From positions 1 through 64,000 of the forward strand of contig CAYOAL010000007.1 of NCBI GenBank assembly GCA_964401935.1: a DNA stretch of 64,000 nucleotides, read 5' to 3'. The position numbers were made by a program, and so were the translations under genes. The notes below the pieces were generated by a model that saw nothing but the letters and a program-made list of their open reading frames with translations, searched no databases and was not told the DNA's origin. The DNA comes from JAPYTK01 sp964401935 (GTDB taxonomy: Bacteria; Myxococcota_A; Polyangia; Polyangiales; Polyangiaceae). Below are positions 43,810 to 52,289 of the stretch, in pieces (position 1 is the first letter of the stretch; the number at the start of each line of letters is the position of its first letter).

Positions 43810-45297
43810 ATGGGGTGCCTCAGCGAGAACGAGGTCGTCGAGCTCGCCGAAGGGCGAGGTGACGACGCCGCTCGCGCGTCGGCGCTCGCGCACCTCGACA
43901 GCTGCGACGGTTGCCGCGTGTTGCTCGCGCACACCATGCGCGCGGTGATGCCGACGGCGGACGAGCGGGCGGCGGCGTCGCGCGTGGCCCCCGCCGACGG
44001 GATCCCGCGCGTCGGAGACGTCGTGGCGCGCTACCGGATTCTCGAGAGGCTCGGCGCGGGCGCGATGGGCGTCGTGCTCGCCGCGGAGCACCTCGACCTG
44101 CGACGCTCGGTGGCGCTGAAGATCGTGCGCCCAGGCTCGGGGGTGGCCGACGAGCAGCTCCGGCTGCGGCTGGTGCGCGAGGCGCGGGCCGCGAGCGCGA
44201 TCGTCCACCGTCACGTGGTGAACGTGCACGACGTGTTCACGCTCGAGGACGGGACCCCCGTGATGGTGATGGATCTGTTGCGCGGCGAGTCGCTGCGGGA
44301 GCGCCTCGTGCGGAAGGGGCGCCTCGGCGTGGGCGAGACGCTCGGGCTCGTTCGCCAGGTGCTCGAGGCGCTCGAGGCGGCCCACGCGCTCGGCATCGTT
44401 CACCGTGATCTCAAGCCGGACAACATCTTCCTCGCCCGGGAAGACGACGGCCGCGAGGTGGTGAAGATCGTCGACTTCGGCATCGCCAAGCTCACCGCCC
44501 TCGAGGGGCCTCTCGCCGCGACCGTCGGCCTCACCGAGACGGGCATGCTGATCGGGACGCCCCACTACATGGCGCCGGAGCAAGCCTTCGGCGACGGGCC
44601 GATCGACGCCAGGGCCGATCTCTGGGCGGTGGGGGTGATCGTGTACGAGTGCGTCGCCGGCGCGCGGCCGATCGAAGGCTCCACCGCCGGACAGGTGTTG
44701 CGCCGCCTCGCGCAGCTCTCGTTCAAGCCGCTGGAAGAGGTGGCGCCGAGCGTGCCGACCGCGCTCGCGAGCATCGTGCGCTCGCTCCTCAGCGAGCGGG
44801 AGCACCGTCCGAGCAGCGCGGCCGAGGTGGGCGCTCTCTTCGCGACCATCGAGGAGCGGCCCGACCCGCAGGTGATCACCGACGCGACCGGCGTGGTGCC
44901 CACGGTCGGTACGCGCTGGCTCGCGCGCGCCCGACGGCCTTCCCCCTGGTTCCTTGGGATCGGGGTGCTGGCCCTGTTGCTCGGCGTGCTGTTGCTGCTC
45001 GACGCGTCGTCGTCGGTGGCGCTGCGCCATCCGGGGACGGTGCGCACGCCGCACGCGGAGGAGACGCTCGCTGCCTCGCCTCGGGCCCCGACCACGCTCC
45101 CCATCGCGGCCGCAAACGCGAGCGCCGACGCGAGCGCGCCGCCCACCGCCGCGTCGCCCGCCCCCCGGGTGCCGCCGAGGGTGAGAGCCCCGGCACCACC
45201 ACGGCCAGCGCCTGCCCCCAAGGTCGCGGCCGCGCCGTCGCCTGCGCCGTCGCCTGCACCCGAGCCGGGGGGGCTCTTGGTGGGCAACCCCTACTGA
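43810..45297 (+). CDS. Ser/Thr protein kinase with N-terminal zinc-finger-like anti-sigma motif
   Basis: A 495-residue protein. Residues 1-50 resemble the small zf-HC2 zinc finger of anti-sigma factors (HLDSCDGC, H-x3-C-x2-C). The kinase domain (about 74-335) is complete: YRILERLGAGAMGVV, ALKIVRPG, HRDLKPDNIF, DFGIAKL and GTPHYMAPEQAF. A membrane segment follows near 380-397 (FLGIGVLALLLGVLLLL), then an Ala/Pro-rich extracytoplasmic tail. It opens an overlapping operon with a PEGA/TPR protein and two FGE-like lipoproteins. A 17-bp tandem duplication begins at its stop codon. Confidence 0.85.
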   Translation: MGCLSENEVVELAEGRGDDAARASALAHLDSCDGCRVLLAHTMRAVMPTADERAAASRVAPADGIPRVGDVVARYRILERLGAGAMGVVLAAEHLDLRRSVALKIVRPGSGVADEQLRLRLVREARAASAIVHRHVVNVHDVFTLEDGTPVMVMDLLRGESLRERLVRKGRLGVGETLGLVRQVLEALEAAHALGIVHRDLKPDNIFLAREDDGREVVKIVDFGIAKLTALEGPLAATVGLTETGMLIGTPHYMAPEQAFGDGPIDARADLWAVGVIVYECVAGARPIEGSTAGQVLRRLAQLSFKPLEEVAPSVPTALASIVRSLLSEREHRPSSAAEVGALFATIEERPDPQVITDATGVVPTVGTRWLARARRPSPWFLGIGVLALLLGVLLLLDASSSVALRHPGTVRTPHAEETLAASPRAPTTLPIAAANASADASAPPTAASPAPRVPPRVRAPAPPRPAPAPKVAAAPSPAPSPAPEPGGLLVGNPY

Positions 45298-45328
45298 GCG
45301 TGGAGATGACGTGAGCGTGGAGATGACG
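45295..45328. repeat. Exact 17-bp tandem duplication across a stop/start junction
   Basis: TGAGCGTGGAGATGACG is present twice in a row, starting with the kinase stop (TGA at 45295). The second copy lies in the start region of the PEGA/TPR gene, giving two candidate starts (GTG at 45311 and ATG at 45323). Confidence 0.9.
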
Positions 45329-46447
45329 CGTCGACGACAAGCGCGGCTCGCAGCCGCTTCGAGGACCCGGCGGGAGCGCCGCGAGCGCTCCCATCGACGC
45401 GCCGTGCGGTGGCTCGCGCCGCTGGTGCTCTGGGCAGGCGCCGTGTCGACCCTCTCTTCCTCGTCCTGGGCCGACGACCCATCCTCCGAGGAGGCGCCCA
45501 CCGAGGCCCAGCCCGAGGAGGACGACACGGCGCGGGCTCGTGCCGCGTTCGACGAGGGATCCGCGCTCGCGAAGAAGATGTTGTGGGCCGAGGCTCTCGG
45601 CCGCTTCGAGGTGTCGGCGAAGCTCAGGCCTCACGCCGGCACCACGTACAACATGGCGATCTGCCATCGCGCGCTCGGACAATACACCGTGGCCCGGGCC
45701 GTCTTCTCGCGCGCCCTCCGCGACAACGCCGAGGCTGGCGGTGGTGAGCTCGCACAGAGCACGGTGGAGAACATCAACGGCTTCTTGGCCGAGGTCGAGC
45801 GCGTGCTCGCCACCGTGACCGTGACGCTCGATCCCCCGAGCGCTGCCATCACCGTCGACGGACGACCGCTCGAGCGAATGACCACGACGACTGGGCCTCC
45901 CGTGTTGGTGGCGGGCACGCTCCCGGTGGGCCCCGGCGGCAAGCCGCCAGCGCGCAAGTTCAAGCTCGTCGTCGATCCGGGGATGCACGTCATCGTGATC
46001 GAACGCGCGGGCTTCTCGGATGCGGTGGTGCGCCATCAGGTCACGCCGGGGAGCAAGACGACGCTCGCGCTCAAGCTCGAGCGTCTGCCCAGCTTGCTGC
46101 ACGTCGAGGCCAACGAGCCACGCGCGGCGGTCGCCGTGGATGGCGTCGACGTCGGCCTCGCGCCGGTGACCTTGCAGCGACCGGCTGGCCCCTACGAGGT
46201 GGTCGTCGAGAAGCGCGGCTTCGACCCCTATCGCGCCAACGTGACCCTTCACGCGGCGCAGCGACTCGACCTGATGGCGCGGCTTCAGCCGACCACGATC
46301 GGGCTGCACGAGCGCTGGTGGTTCTGGACCGCGCTCGGCGCCACGCTGGCCTCGGCGGTGGTGGTGACCTACTTCGTGACTCGGCCCGAGCCCGAGCGGC
46401 CGCCGCTCGACGGTGGCGGGCTCGGTTGGACGATACGCGTCCCATGA
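45311..46447 (+). CDS. TPR and PEGA-domain protein
   Basis: About 378 residues. An Arg-rich N-terminus precedes a signal/anchor (WLAPLVLWAGAVSTL). A TPR-like helical region (about 75-150: ARAAFDEGSALAKK, YNMAICHRALG) and two PEGA-type segments (VTVTLDPPSAAITVDGRPL; LHVEANEPRAAVAVDGVDVG) follow. A C-terminal membrane segment (FWTALGATLASAVVVTYFV) ends the chain. PEGA domains are linked to surface proteins. The gene follows the kinase and its stop overlaps the next start (ATGA). The start is ambiguous because of the tandem duplication. Confidence 0.8.
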   Translation: MSVEMTRRRQARLAAASRTRRERRERSHRRAVRWLAPLVLWAGAVSTLSSSSWADDPSSEEAPTEAQPEEDDTARARAAFDEGSALAKKMLWAEALGRFEVSAKLRPHAGTTYNMAICHRALGQYTVARAVFSRALRDNAEAGGGELAQSTVENINGFLAEVERVLATVTVTLDPPSAAITVDGRPLERMTTTTGPPVLVAGTLPVGPGGKPPARKFKLVVDPGMHVIVIERAGFSDAVVRHQVTPGSKTTLALKLERLPSLLHVEANEPRAAVAVDGVDVGLAPVTLQRPAGPYEVVVEKRGFDPYRANVTLHAAQRLDLMARLQPTTIGLHERWWFWTALGATLASAVVVTYFVTRPEPERPPLDGGGLGWTIRVP

Positions 46448-47916
46448 GGCTGCGCGCAGGGTGGTGTTCGGCGGCGCTGGGCGCGATCGCGGCGCTCGGC
46501 GCTCTTGCGTGCGGCGAGGAGCTGCCGCCCTACGCGGAGGCGATCGTGGTGGTGGATGTCGCGGCGCGGGTGCCCAACGTCGTGGAGCGCGTGCGGATCG
46601 ATCTCTACGACGCCTCGGGGACGTGGTTCGAGAGTCGCGACGTCGCGCGGCCCGACGCCCGCGACTGGCCGGTGTCGTTCAGCGTGTTCAGCGACGACGA
46701 GGCGGCCGACAAGCGCGTGTGGCTGCGCGTCCGCGCCTACCCGGAAGGCCGCGTCCGCGACTACCGCGGCGAGCGCTACGAAGCCCGCGGGGGCGCGCGC
46801 GCCGAGCCGGAGGGCGACGGTGAGCCGCGCCTCGTGAGAGAGGGGCGCGACCAGACGCCGAGCACCGAGCCGGAGCCGCTCACCGCCATCGATCAGCTGG
46901 CGCTCATCGTGCTCACCCCCGGAGTCCGTGGCCCCCTCCGGATCACGCTCGACCCCCGCTGCGCCGGGACCATGCCCATCCTCGACGACCTCGAGGCGCC
47001 GTCGACCTGTCTCGAAGAACCCGACGTGCTCGAGCCGGTCCGCGCGCGCCGCGTGGAGACCGACGAGCCGATCGACCTTCGCCACGACAACGAGCGGCCA
47101 CGCTGCGCCGGCTCGGCGCCCTATGACGCGGTCTGCGTCCCCGGTGGGGCGGCGCTCCTCGGCTCGAGCGAGATCGCGCTCGTGCCCGATCTCGAGCCAC
47201 GGCCCGAGCGGATGGTGGTTCACTCCCCGTTCTTCATCGATCGCTACGAGGTGTCGGTCGCGCGCTTCCGCGAGGCGCTCGCCAACGGCTTCGTGCCGTC
47301 GCTGATGCCCTTCGCCAACGAGGGCCCGCTCACCGGCGACGTCGACGGGAGCTGCACCTTCAGCGAAGCGCCGCGCGACCGCGAGGGCTACGGGTTGTCG
47401 TGCATGACGTGGACGGCAGCGCGCGAGCTCTGCCAGTGGCTGGGAGGGGACCTGCCCACGGAGGCGCAGCTCGAGCACGCGGCCACGCTGGCCTCGGACG
47501 AGGGGCGCTCGCACTACGCTTGGGGAGACGAGCCGCCGAGCTGTGAGCGCGCGAGCTATGGTCGCGTGGATCTCGCTGGCTTCCCCGGGGTGTGCGAGCA
47601 CCTCGGGCGGGGCCCCGAAGCCCTCACGGTGGGGGCCCGCGGCGACGTGACGCGCGAAGGCGTGGTGGGACTCGCGGGAGGGCTCACCGAGTGGACACGC
47701 GACGACTACGCGGCCTACGACGGCGCCTGTTGGGGCGACACTTCGGTCGTGGATCCGTGGTGTGAGGGGCCGCTGGGCAACAAGACGGTGCGCGGCGCGT
47801 CATGGGCCGCACCCCCCACCTACCTCCCGAGCACTGCGCGCATCGGCACGCTTTCGGCGCGACGCGCCTCGTTCTTGGGGTTTCGTTGCGTGTATGCGGC
47901 GGAGACCGAGCCATGA
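46444..47916 (+). CDS. FGE-sulfatase-domain lipoprotein (first of an adjacent pair)
   Basis: A 490-residue protein with a leader ending at LGALACG. The N-terminal third (about 25-200) is beta-rich and unassigned. The C-terminal FGE-sulfatase/C-type-lectin-like domain (about 225-490) has PERMVVHSPFFIDRYEVSVARF, CMTWTAARELCQWLGGDLPTEAQLEHAA, YAWGDEPPSC, and ends GFRCVYA. The family includes formylglycine-generating enzymes and many non-enzymatic surface proteins; the paired catalytic Cys were not confirmed. ATGA overlaps join it to the genes on both sides. Confidence 0.82.
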   Translation: MRLRAGWCSAALGAIAALGALACGEELPPYAEAIVVVDVAARVPNVVERVRIDLYDASGTWFESRDVARPDARDWPVSFSVFSDDEAADKRVWLRVRAYPEGRVRDYRGERYEARGGARAEPEGDGEPRLVREGRDQTPSTEPEPLTAIDQLALIVLTPGVRGPLRITLDPRCAGTMPILDDLEAPSTCLEEPDVLEPVRARRVETDEPIDLRHDNERPRCAGSAPYDAVCVPGGAALLGSSEIALVPDLEPRPERMVVHSPFFIDRYEVSVARFREALANGFVPSLMPFANEGPLTGDVDGSCTFSEAPRDREGYGLSCMTWTAARELCQWLGGDLPTEAQLEHAATLASDEGRSHYAWGDEPPSCERASYGRVDLAGFPGVCEHLGRGPEALTVGARGDVTREGVVGLAGGLTEWTRDDYAAYDGACWGDTSVVDPWCEGPLGNKTVRGASWAAPPTYLPSTARIGTLSARRASFLGFRCVYAAETEP

Positions 47917-49250
47917 GAGCGGTCGTCGTGGGGCTCGCGCTGACGGCTCTCGGCTGCTCCGACACGTTGCCGCCGACCGGACAGCTGCGCCTCTTCGTGA
48001 CCACCGACGCGCCGCTCCTCGCCGCGGGAGCCGAGTCACCGCCGCTCTTCGATCGGTTGAGGTTCGACCTCTATCCGCCGGGGGAGAGCACCCCCTGCGC
48101 GGGTTGCTCCCGGACGTTCTCCGTCGATGCCGAGAGCGTAAGCCGCGGAGAGACATCGATCGGCATCGTGCCCGAGCCGGGGGTCTCGGGAATCCGGGTG
48201 CGCGTGCGGCTCTATCGCAGCGCGGGCACCCTCAGCGGCGAGCCGAGGCCGGGCTCCACGCTCGAGCAGCTGGTGCTGCTGCCCGAGGTGAGCGACGAGG
48301 GCGTCATCGACGTCACCGTCACGCTGCTCACCGAGACGGTGGGCCACCCGGTAGGGCACCTCGAGGCGCCGGTCGCGCCGGAGCCGGGCCGTCCGCCGAG
48401 CGGCCTCCCCGGAACGTGGAGCGGCGCGGAGCTCGTCCCTTGCGCCGTCGCGCCAGGTCCGGATCAGGCGTGTGTCGCTGGGCGCGCGTTCTGGATGGGC
48501 GACCCACGGCTCGATCTCTCCACGACCCCGGAGTGGGACGGCTCCCTCGAGCGGCTCGTGGTCGTGTCACCGTTTCTCCTCGATCGGACCGAGGTGACGG
48601 TGGCCGCGTTTCGCGCATCGGGCCTCGCGTACGCCCTCACGCCTTCCGGCCCCAGCGACAACCCGCACGAAGCAAACACCGGCATCGAGGGCTGCACGTA
48701 CACGTCGGCCCCGGGCGACAACGACGCGCTCCCCACCACCTGCGTGAGCTGGGATCTCGCGCGGCGCTTCTGCGAGTCGCTCGGGCGCACCCTCCCCACC
48801 GAAGCCCAGCTCGAGCTCGCGAAGTCGCGGGGAGGGGTGGCCCCGTTCCCCTGGGGCGAAGACGCTCCCGCCTGCGAGGACGCGGTCTTCGCGCGGGGCG
48901 ACGCCTGCTCGGCCCTCACCCCTTCACCCCACCCGGCGGGGAGCGGCGTGCTGGATCGGGTGCGGCTCTCCGACGACGGCGCCGAGGTCGTGGATCTCGC
49001 TGGCAACGTCGCGGAGTGGGCGGCCGACGCCTGGCAGCGCGAGGACGAGGCGTGTTGGGGCACCGGCCTCTTCGTCGATCCGCGCTGCGACGCGTACAGC
49101 GCGCTCGACAGAGAGGGGCGCTCGTACCGCGGCGGCCACTACGACGCGAGCGAGCTCCAGCTACGGGCGGGGTTTCGCTCTTGGATCTACCACGACGAGC
49201 TCGCGGTCAGCGGCCTCGTCGGGTTTCGCTGCGCTGCCGAGGGCCGCTGA
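47913..49250 (+). CDS. FGE-sulfatase-domain lipoprotein (second of an adjacent pair)
   Basis: A 445-residue paralogue of the preceding protein. The leader ends at LTALGCS and the FGE-like domain occupies about 160-445 (LVVVSPFLLDRTEVTVAAFRASG, CVSWDLARRFCESLGRTLPTEAQLELA, FPWGEDAPACEDA, VVDLAGNVAEWAADAW, ending GLVGFRCAAEG). DLAGNVAEW is well conserved here and altered to GLAGGLTEW in the first copy. Start by ATGA overlap at 47913. The pair look like tandem duplicates that have diverged. Confidence 0.82.
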   Translation: MRAVVVGLALTALGCSDTLPPTGQLRLFVTTDAPLLAAGAESPPLFDRLRFDLYPPGESTPCAGCSRTFSVDAESVSRGETSIGIVPEPGVSGIRVRVRLYRSAGTLSGEPRPGSTLEQLVLLPEVSDEGVIDVTVTLLTETVGHPVGHLEAPVAPEPGRPPSGLPGTWSGAELVPCAVAPGPDQACVAGRAFWMGDPRLDLSTTPEWDGSLERLVVVSPFLLDRTEVTVAAFRASGLAYALTPSGPSDNPHEANTGIEGCTYTSAPGDNDALPTTCVSWDLARRFCESLGRTLPTEAQLELAKSRGGVAPFPWGEDAPACEDAVFARGDACSALTPSPHPAGSGVLDRVRLSDDGAEVVDLAGNVAEWAADAWQREDEACWGTGLFVDPRCDAYSALDREGRSYRGGHYDASELQLRAGFRSWIYHDELAVSGLVGFRCAAEGR

Positions 49251-49259
49251 GGCGCGGCC
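49242..49259 (+). terminator. Short hairpin at the end of the FGE operon
   Basis: GGCCGC (49242-49247) pairs with GCGGCC (49254-49259) around a 6-nt loop that contains the stop codon region, followed by TTC. It is weak, but it is the only stem before the converging Fur gene. Confidence 0.35.
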
Positions 49260-49270
49260 TTCGACGGCAC

Positions 49271-49693
49271 TCACGAGCAGGTGTCGCACACGCCGCTGAT
49301 GTTCACCTCGACGTCGCCGCTGAGCCCGCGGGGAACACCAGGTCGCGACTTGATCTCCACGGTGTCTTCGGGGAGACACTCCACGGCCCCACAGCTCTTG
49401 CACACGAAGTGAACATGAGAGTCGTCGTGGGCGCTGCTGTGGGCGAGCTCGAAGCGCCAGACGTGGTCGCCGAAGTCGGACCGCCGCGCGATCCCCGCGT
49501 CGGCCAGATCGACCAGATTGCGGTACACGGTGGCGCGGTCGAGCCCCCGCTCCTCGAGCGCCTCGCACACCTCGCCATGGGTGAGCGGTCGCGCGGTGCG
49601 GGAGAGGAACTCGAGCACCAACAGACGCGACTGAGTGGCGCGCAGTCCGGCGTCGCGGAGCCGCTGTCGGTCTTGTTTTCGCATAGCCGCCAT
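49271..49693 (-). CDS. Fur-family metal-dependent regulator
   Basis: A 140-residue regulator. The N-terminal winged helix (about 8-80: GLRATQSRLLVLEFLSRTARPLTHGEVCEAL, DRATVYRNLVDL) is followed by the dimer/metal domain with HVHFVCKSCG and CDTCS, giving the two CxxC pairs of the structural zinc site. The Fe/Zn/Mn/peroxide specificity (Fur, Zur, PerR) cannot be fixed, although the HDDSHVHF loop is Fur/PerR-like. The start at 49693 is 102 bp from the divergently transcribed sigma-factor start. Confidence 0.88.
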   Translation of the reverse strand: MAAMRKQDRQRLRDAGLRATQSRLLVLEFLSRTARPLTHGEVCEALEERGLDRATVYRNLVDLADAGIARRSDFGDHVWRFELAHSSAHDDSHVHFVCKSCGAVECLPEDTVEIKSRPGVPRGLSGDVEVNISGVCDTCS

Positions 49694-49795
49694 GGGCGAG
49701 GAGTGTGCTGAGGATAGGCGATGGAGCGGGCTCGGTCGAGCTTGGGTGATGGCGTTTTGCGGGTGTGGGTCCCGAAATGGAACTAAAGTCGGGCG

Positions 49796-50608
49796 ATGGC
49801 CGACGAAACGCCGCTCGAGGCCGCATATCGCGTGGCTCGGGGTGTGCACCCCGGCTTCATGGTGCCGCTCGCCGACTTTGCGGCGTTCGTGGCGGCTCGC
49901 CTCGAGGACGGCGCGCCGGCCGAGGACGTGGCCGCCGACCTCTACCTCGCCTGCGGCTGCGCCCGGGGCGACGAGGCGGCGCTGTCGGCGTTCGAGGCGA
50001 CGCTCCTGTCGCAGGTGCCCTCGTTCCTGGCCCGGATCGACGCCAGCCGAGCGGTGGCCGACGAGGTGAAGCAACGCCTGCGCGAGCGGCTGTTCGTCGG
50101 CCAGGGGAACGGCGCGCCGAAGATCGCGGAGTACGGTGGTCGCGGCCGCTTGGCGAGCTGGCTGCGCGTGGTGACCATTCGCACCGCTCTCAACCTGAAG
50201 TCGCGGAAGGCCGAGGGGCGGACCGAAGACGAGCAGGCCGCCGACGCGCTGCTCGCGGATCGGGATCCGGAGCTCGAGTACCTGCGCGAGCGTTATCGGC
50301 AGCAGTTTCACGACGCGTTCGTGGCTGCGCTCGAGACGCTCGAGCCACGGGAGCGCACGGTGTTGCGCATGCACCTCGCGGACGGCCTCAACATCGAGGG
50401 CATCGGGCAAATGTATGGCGTCCACCGAGCGACCGTGGCGCGCTGGATCGCGTCGGCGCGCGAGCATCTCTTTCAGGCCACCCGGCGTCGGCTGCGGGGC
50501 GAGCTCGGGCTGAGCGCGACCGAGTTCGAGAGCCTGGTGCGGCTCGTTCGCAGCGAGCTCGACGTGAGCATCTGTCGCCTCCTGCAAGAGCACGACGAAG
50601 CGGGGTGA
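49796..50608 (+). CDS. RNA polymerase sigma-70 factor of the myxobacterial-type ECF-like family
   Basis: A 270-residue sigma factor. Region 2-like helices (about 70-145: SRAVADEVKQRLRERLF, GRGRLASWLRVVTIRTALNLKSRK) are followed by a region 4 helix-turn-helix (about 190-235: TLEPRERTVLRMHLADGLNIEGIGQMYGVHRATVARWIASARE). The spacing and the GRLASWLRVV signature match the sigma-70 subfamily known mostly from myxobacteria. Its gene starts 102 bp from the divergent fur gene and is followed within 9 bp by a lipoprotein gene that may be its target or regulator. Confidence 0.88.
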   Translation: MADETPLEAAYRVARGVHPGFMVPLADFAAFVAARLEDGAPAEDVAADLYLACGCARGDEAALSAFEATLLSQVPSFLARIDASRAVADEVKQRLRERLFVGQGNGAPKIAEYGGRGRLASWLRVVTIRTALNLKSRKAEGRTEDEQAADALLADRDPELEYLRERYRQQFHDAFVAALETLEPRERTVLRMHLADGLNIEGIGQMYGVHRATVARWIASAREHLFQATRRRLRGELGLSATEFESLVRLVRSELDVSICRLLQEHDEAG

Positions 50609-50616
50609 CGGTGACC

Positions 50617-51558
50617 ATGAACCGGTGCCGTGTGACGACCGTCCCGTCGCGAGGGGGCCCCAGGGTGAGCGTGCTCGCCTCCCGAGGCGCCCGCCGTGAA
50701 CGAAGGCGCCCTCTGCTCTGGCGGTGGCTCGTGGTGGCGGCGCTGAGTGGCGGGGTGGGCTGCGACGGGTGCGAGCCAGCGGCGCCGACACCGGCGCCGT
50801 CGACGAGCGCACAGCCGCCCGACGCAGCTCTCGAAGGGCCCTCGATCGAGCTCACGCTCGACGGCAACTCGCGCACCCTGGTCGTCCCGCGGCAGCTCAC
50901 GCTGCTCGCGAACGTGGTGGCCGAGCCCAGCTCGCGCTGGCAGCTGCTCGAGGCGGAGACACACGACGGGAGGCGGCTGTCGCTGGAACGCTTCGCGAGC
51001 CGCTATCTCGAGCACGACGTGCGGCTGTCGGTCGACGACGAAGGGCGCGTGCACCTCGGGGTGTACCGCCGCGCCCGCCCCGACATGCCGGCCTACCTCC
51101 AGCAGGCGCTCAAGGAGCCGCGGCACGCGCTCGTGGGGGTGGCCCGGGTGCGGGTGCTCACCGTGATGCCCGAGCCCCCGCCGCCGCGCTCGTGGCTCGT
51201 GCGCGTGGGCGAGGACGACAAACGGCTCACCGAGGCCGATCTCCAGGGGCTCGCCGCACGACGGAGCGACGCGGCCGAACCAGGGCGTGGGCGCAGGCAG
51301 AGTGGCTGGCCCCTCCGCGACGTCGTCGCGCTGTTTCGGCCCCTCGAGGAGGTGGCGTCGGTGACCCTCGTGGATCGGGAAGGGGAAACACATACCTTCG
51401 ACCACAAGGCGCTGCTCGATCCCGCCAAGGTGCCCACGGTGCGCATCCACCGCGCCGGTGAGCTCGGGGTGAGCGTCGTCGAGGCGGACCAGGCCCAGCC
51501 ATCGGCGCGGATTCGCGACGTCGTAGAAATACGCCTGCACCTCGCGCGCGCCCCGTGA
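50617..51558 (+). CDS. Lipoprotein encoded with the sigma factor, function unknown
   Basis: A 313-residue protein. A basic N-terminus and hydrophobic segment (LLWRWLVVAALSGGVGCDGC) suggest a lipoprotein leader, followed by a Pro/Ser/Ala linker. The rest has no catalytic motif; a region with LTLDGNSRTLVVPRQLTLLANV, and later FRPLEEVASVTLVDREGETHTF suggests beta-sheet folds. The start is the ATG at 50617; GTG at 50605 would overlap the sigma stop (GTGA). The close spacing suggests a partner of the sigma factor, but it lacks a typical anti-sigma zinc finger. Confidence 0.7.
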   Translation: MNRCRVTTVPSRGGPRVSVLASRGARRERRRPLLWRWLVVAALSGGVGCDGCEPAAPTPAPSTSAQPPDAALEGPSIELTLDGNSRTLVVPRQLTLLANVVAEPSSRWQLLEAETHDGRRLSLERFASRYLEHDVRLSVDDEGRVHLGVYRRARPDMPAYLQQALKEPRHALVGVARVRVLTVMPEPPPPRSWLVRVGEDDKRLTEADLQGLAARRSDAAEPGRGRRQSGWPLRDVVALFRPLEEVASVTLVDREGETHTFDHKALLDPAKVPTVRIHRAGELGVSVVEADQAQPSARIRDVVEIRLHLARAP

Positions 51559-51596
51559 GCCAACGCCAGGCGCGGGGCCGCCGTGCCGATCTGGGT

Positions 51597-51618
51597 TACC
51601 TTGGAAAACTCCAAGGTA
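51597..51618. repeat. Perfect 9-bp inverted repeat
   Basis: TACCTTGGA and TCCAAGGTA flank AAAC, 40 bp after the lipoprotein stop and about 65 bp before the next gene's likely start. There is no downstream T-run, so a palindromic operator or a hairpin that ends the upstream transcript are both possible. It stands out because it is A/T-rich in GC-rich DNA. Confidence 0.5.
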
Positions 51619-51683
51619 TATGGAACGTTGGTGGCCTCGATGTTTCGAGGAACTGGCCTCTTGGGCGGGTGTCGGGACACTTC

Positions 51684-52226
51684 ATGCTGGATCGCTTCGT
51701 GAGAGACAACCCGGGCTGTCGGGTGGGCCGACCCCGGCTCGGCGTGGCTGCGTCGGTGTGCGGTGGCGCGCTCCTCGCCGTGCTCACGGGCGTCGTCGTC
51801 GGTCTGCACGGGATGTCGGGGCGCTCTCCAGGTGCGCTCGTGGTGGGCGCGGCGCTCGTGGCGGTGGGGGCGGTGGCCACCCGCGGCTGGGTGGGCAAGC
51901 TCAACACCGCCCTCGAGCTGATGCGCCGCGGCCGCGCATGTTTCGCCATCGGCAAGGACGACCTCTTGCTCATCGACACCGTCGGCAACACCGTCCAGAT
52001 CCCCTTCGACGAGATCCTGGGCCTCGAGGTGACCGACGGGGAAGCGCGGCTCCGGGTGAGCAACGAGCTGCAAGGCGTCATCTACGCCATCCTCTTCGAC
52101 TTGTTCGAGGAGGACGGACCGGGCCCCAGCGTGGAGAGCTTCTTCGAAGCCCTCGCCCCCATCCTGCGCGAGCGCGGAGCCGAGATCTCCGGGGACGACG
52201 CCGCCGAGCGCGCGCTCTTCGTGTGA
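51684..52226 (+). CDS. Membrane protein, function unknown
   Basis: A 180-residue protein with two adjacent hydrophobic segments (LGVAASVCGGALLAVLTGVVVGL and ALVVGAALVAVGAVAT). A cytosolic beta-rich region follows (AIGKDDLLLIDTVGNTVQIPFDEILGLEVTDGEARL), then a helical C-terminus. The middle resembles a PH-like domain that often follows two membrane helices, but the match is weak. The start at 51684 places the first residues before the first helix; longer readings from 51555 lack this order. Confidence 0.65.
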   Translation: MLDRFVRDNPGCRVGRPRLGVAASVCGGALLAVLTGVVVGLHGMSGRSPGALVVGAALVAVGAVATRGWVGKLNTALELMRRGRACFAIGKDDLLLIDTVGNTVQIPFDEILGLEVTDGEARLRVSNELQGVIYAILFDLFEEDGPGPSVESFFEALAPILRERGAEISGDDAAERALFV

Positions 52227-52289
52227 CTCGGCAATCGGCAAGCGGCGCTCACTGTCCCTGGCGGTGTGGCGTATGCTTACCCGCCGACC

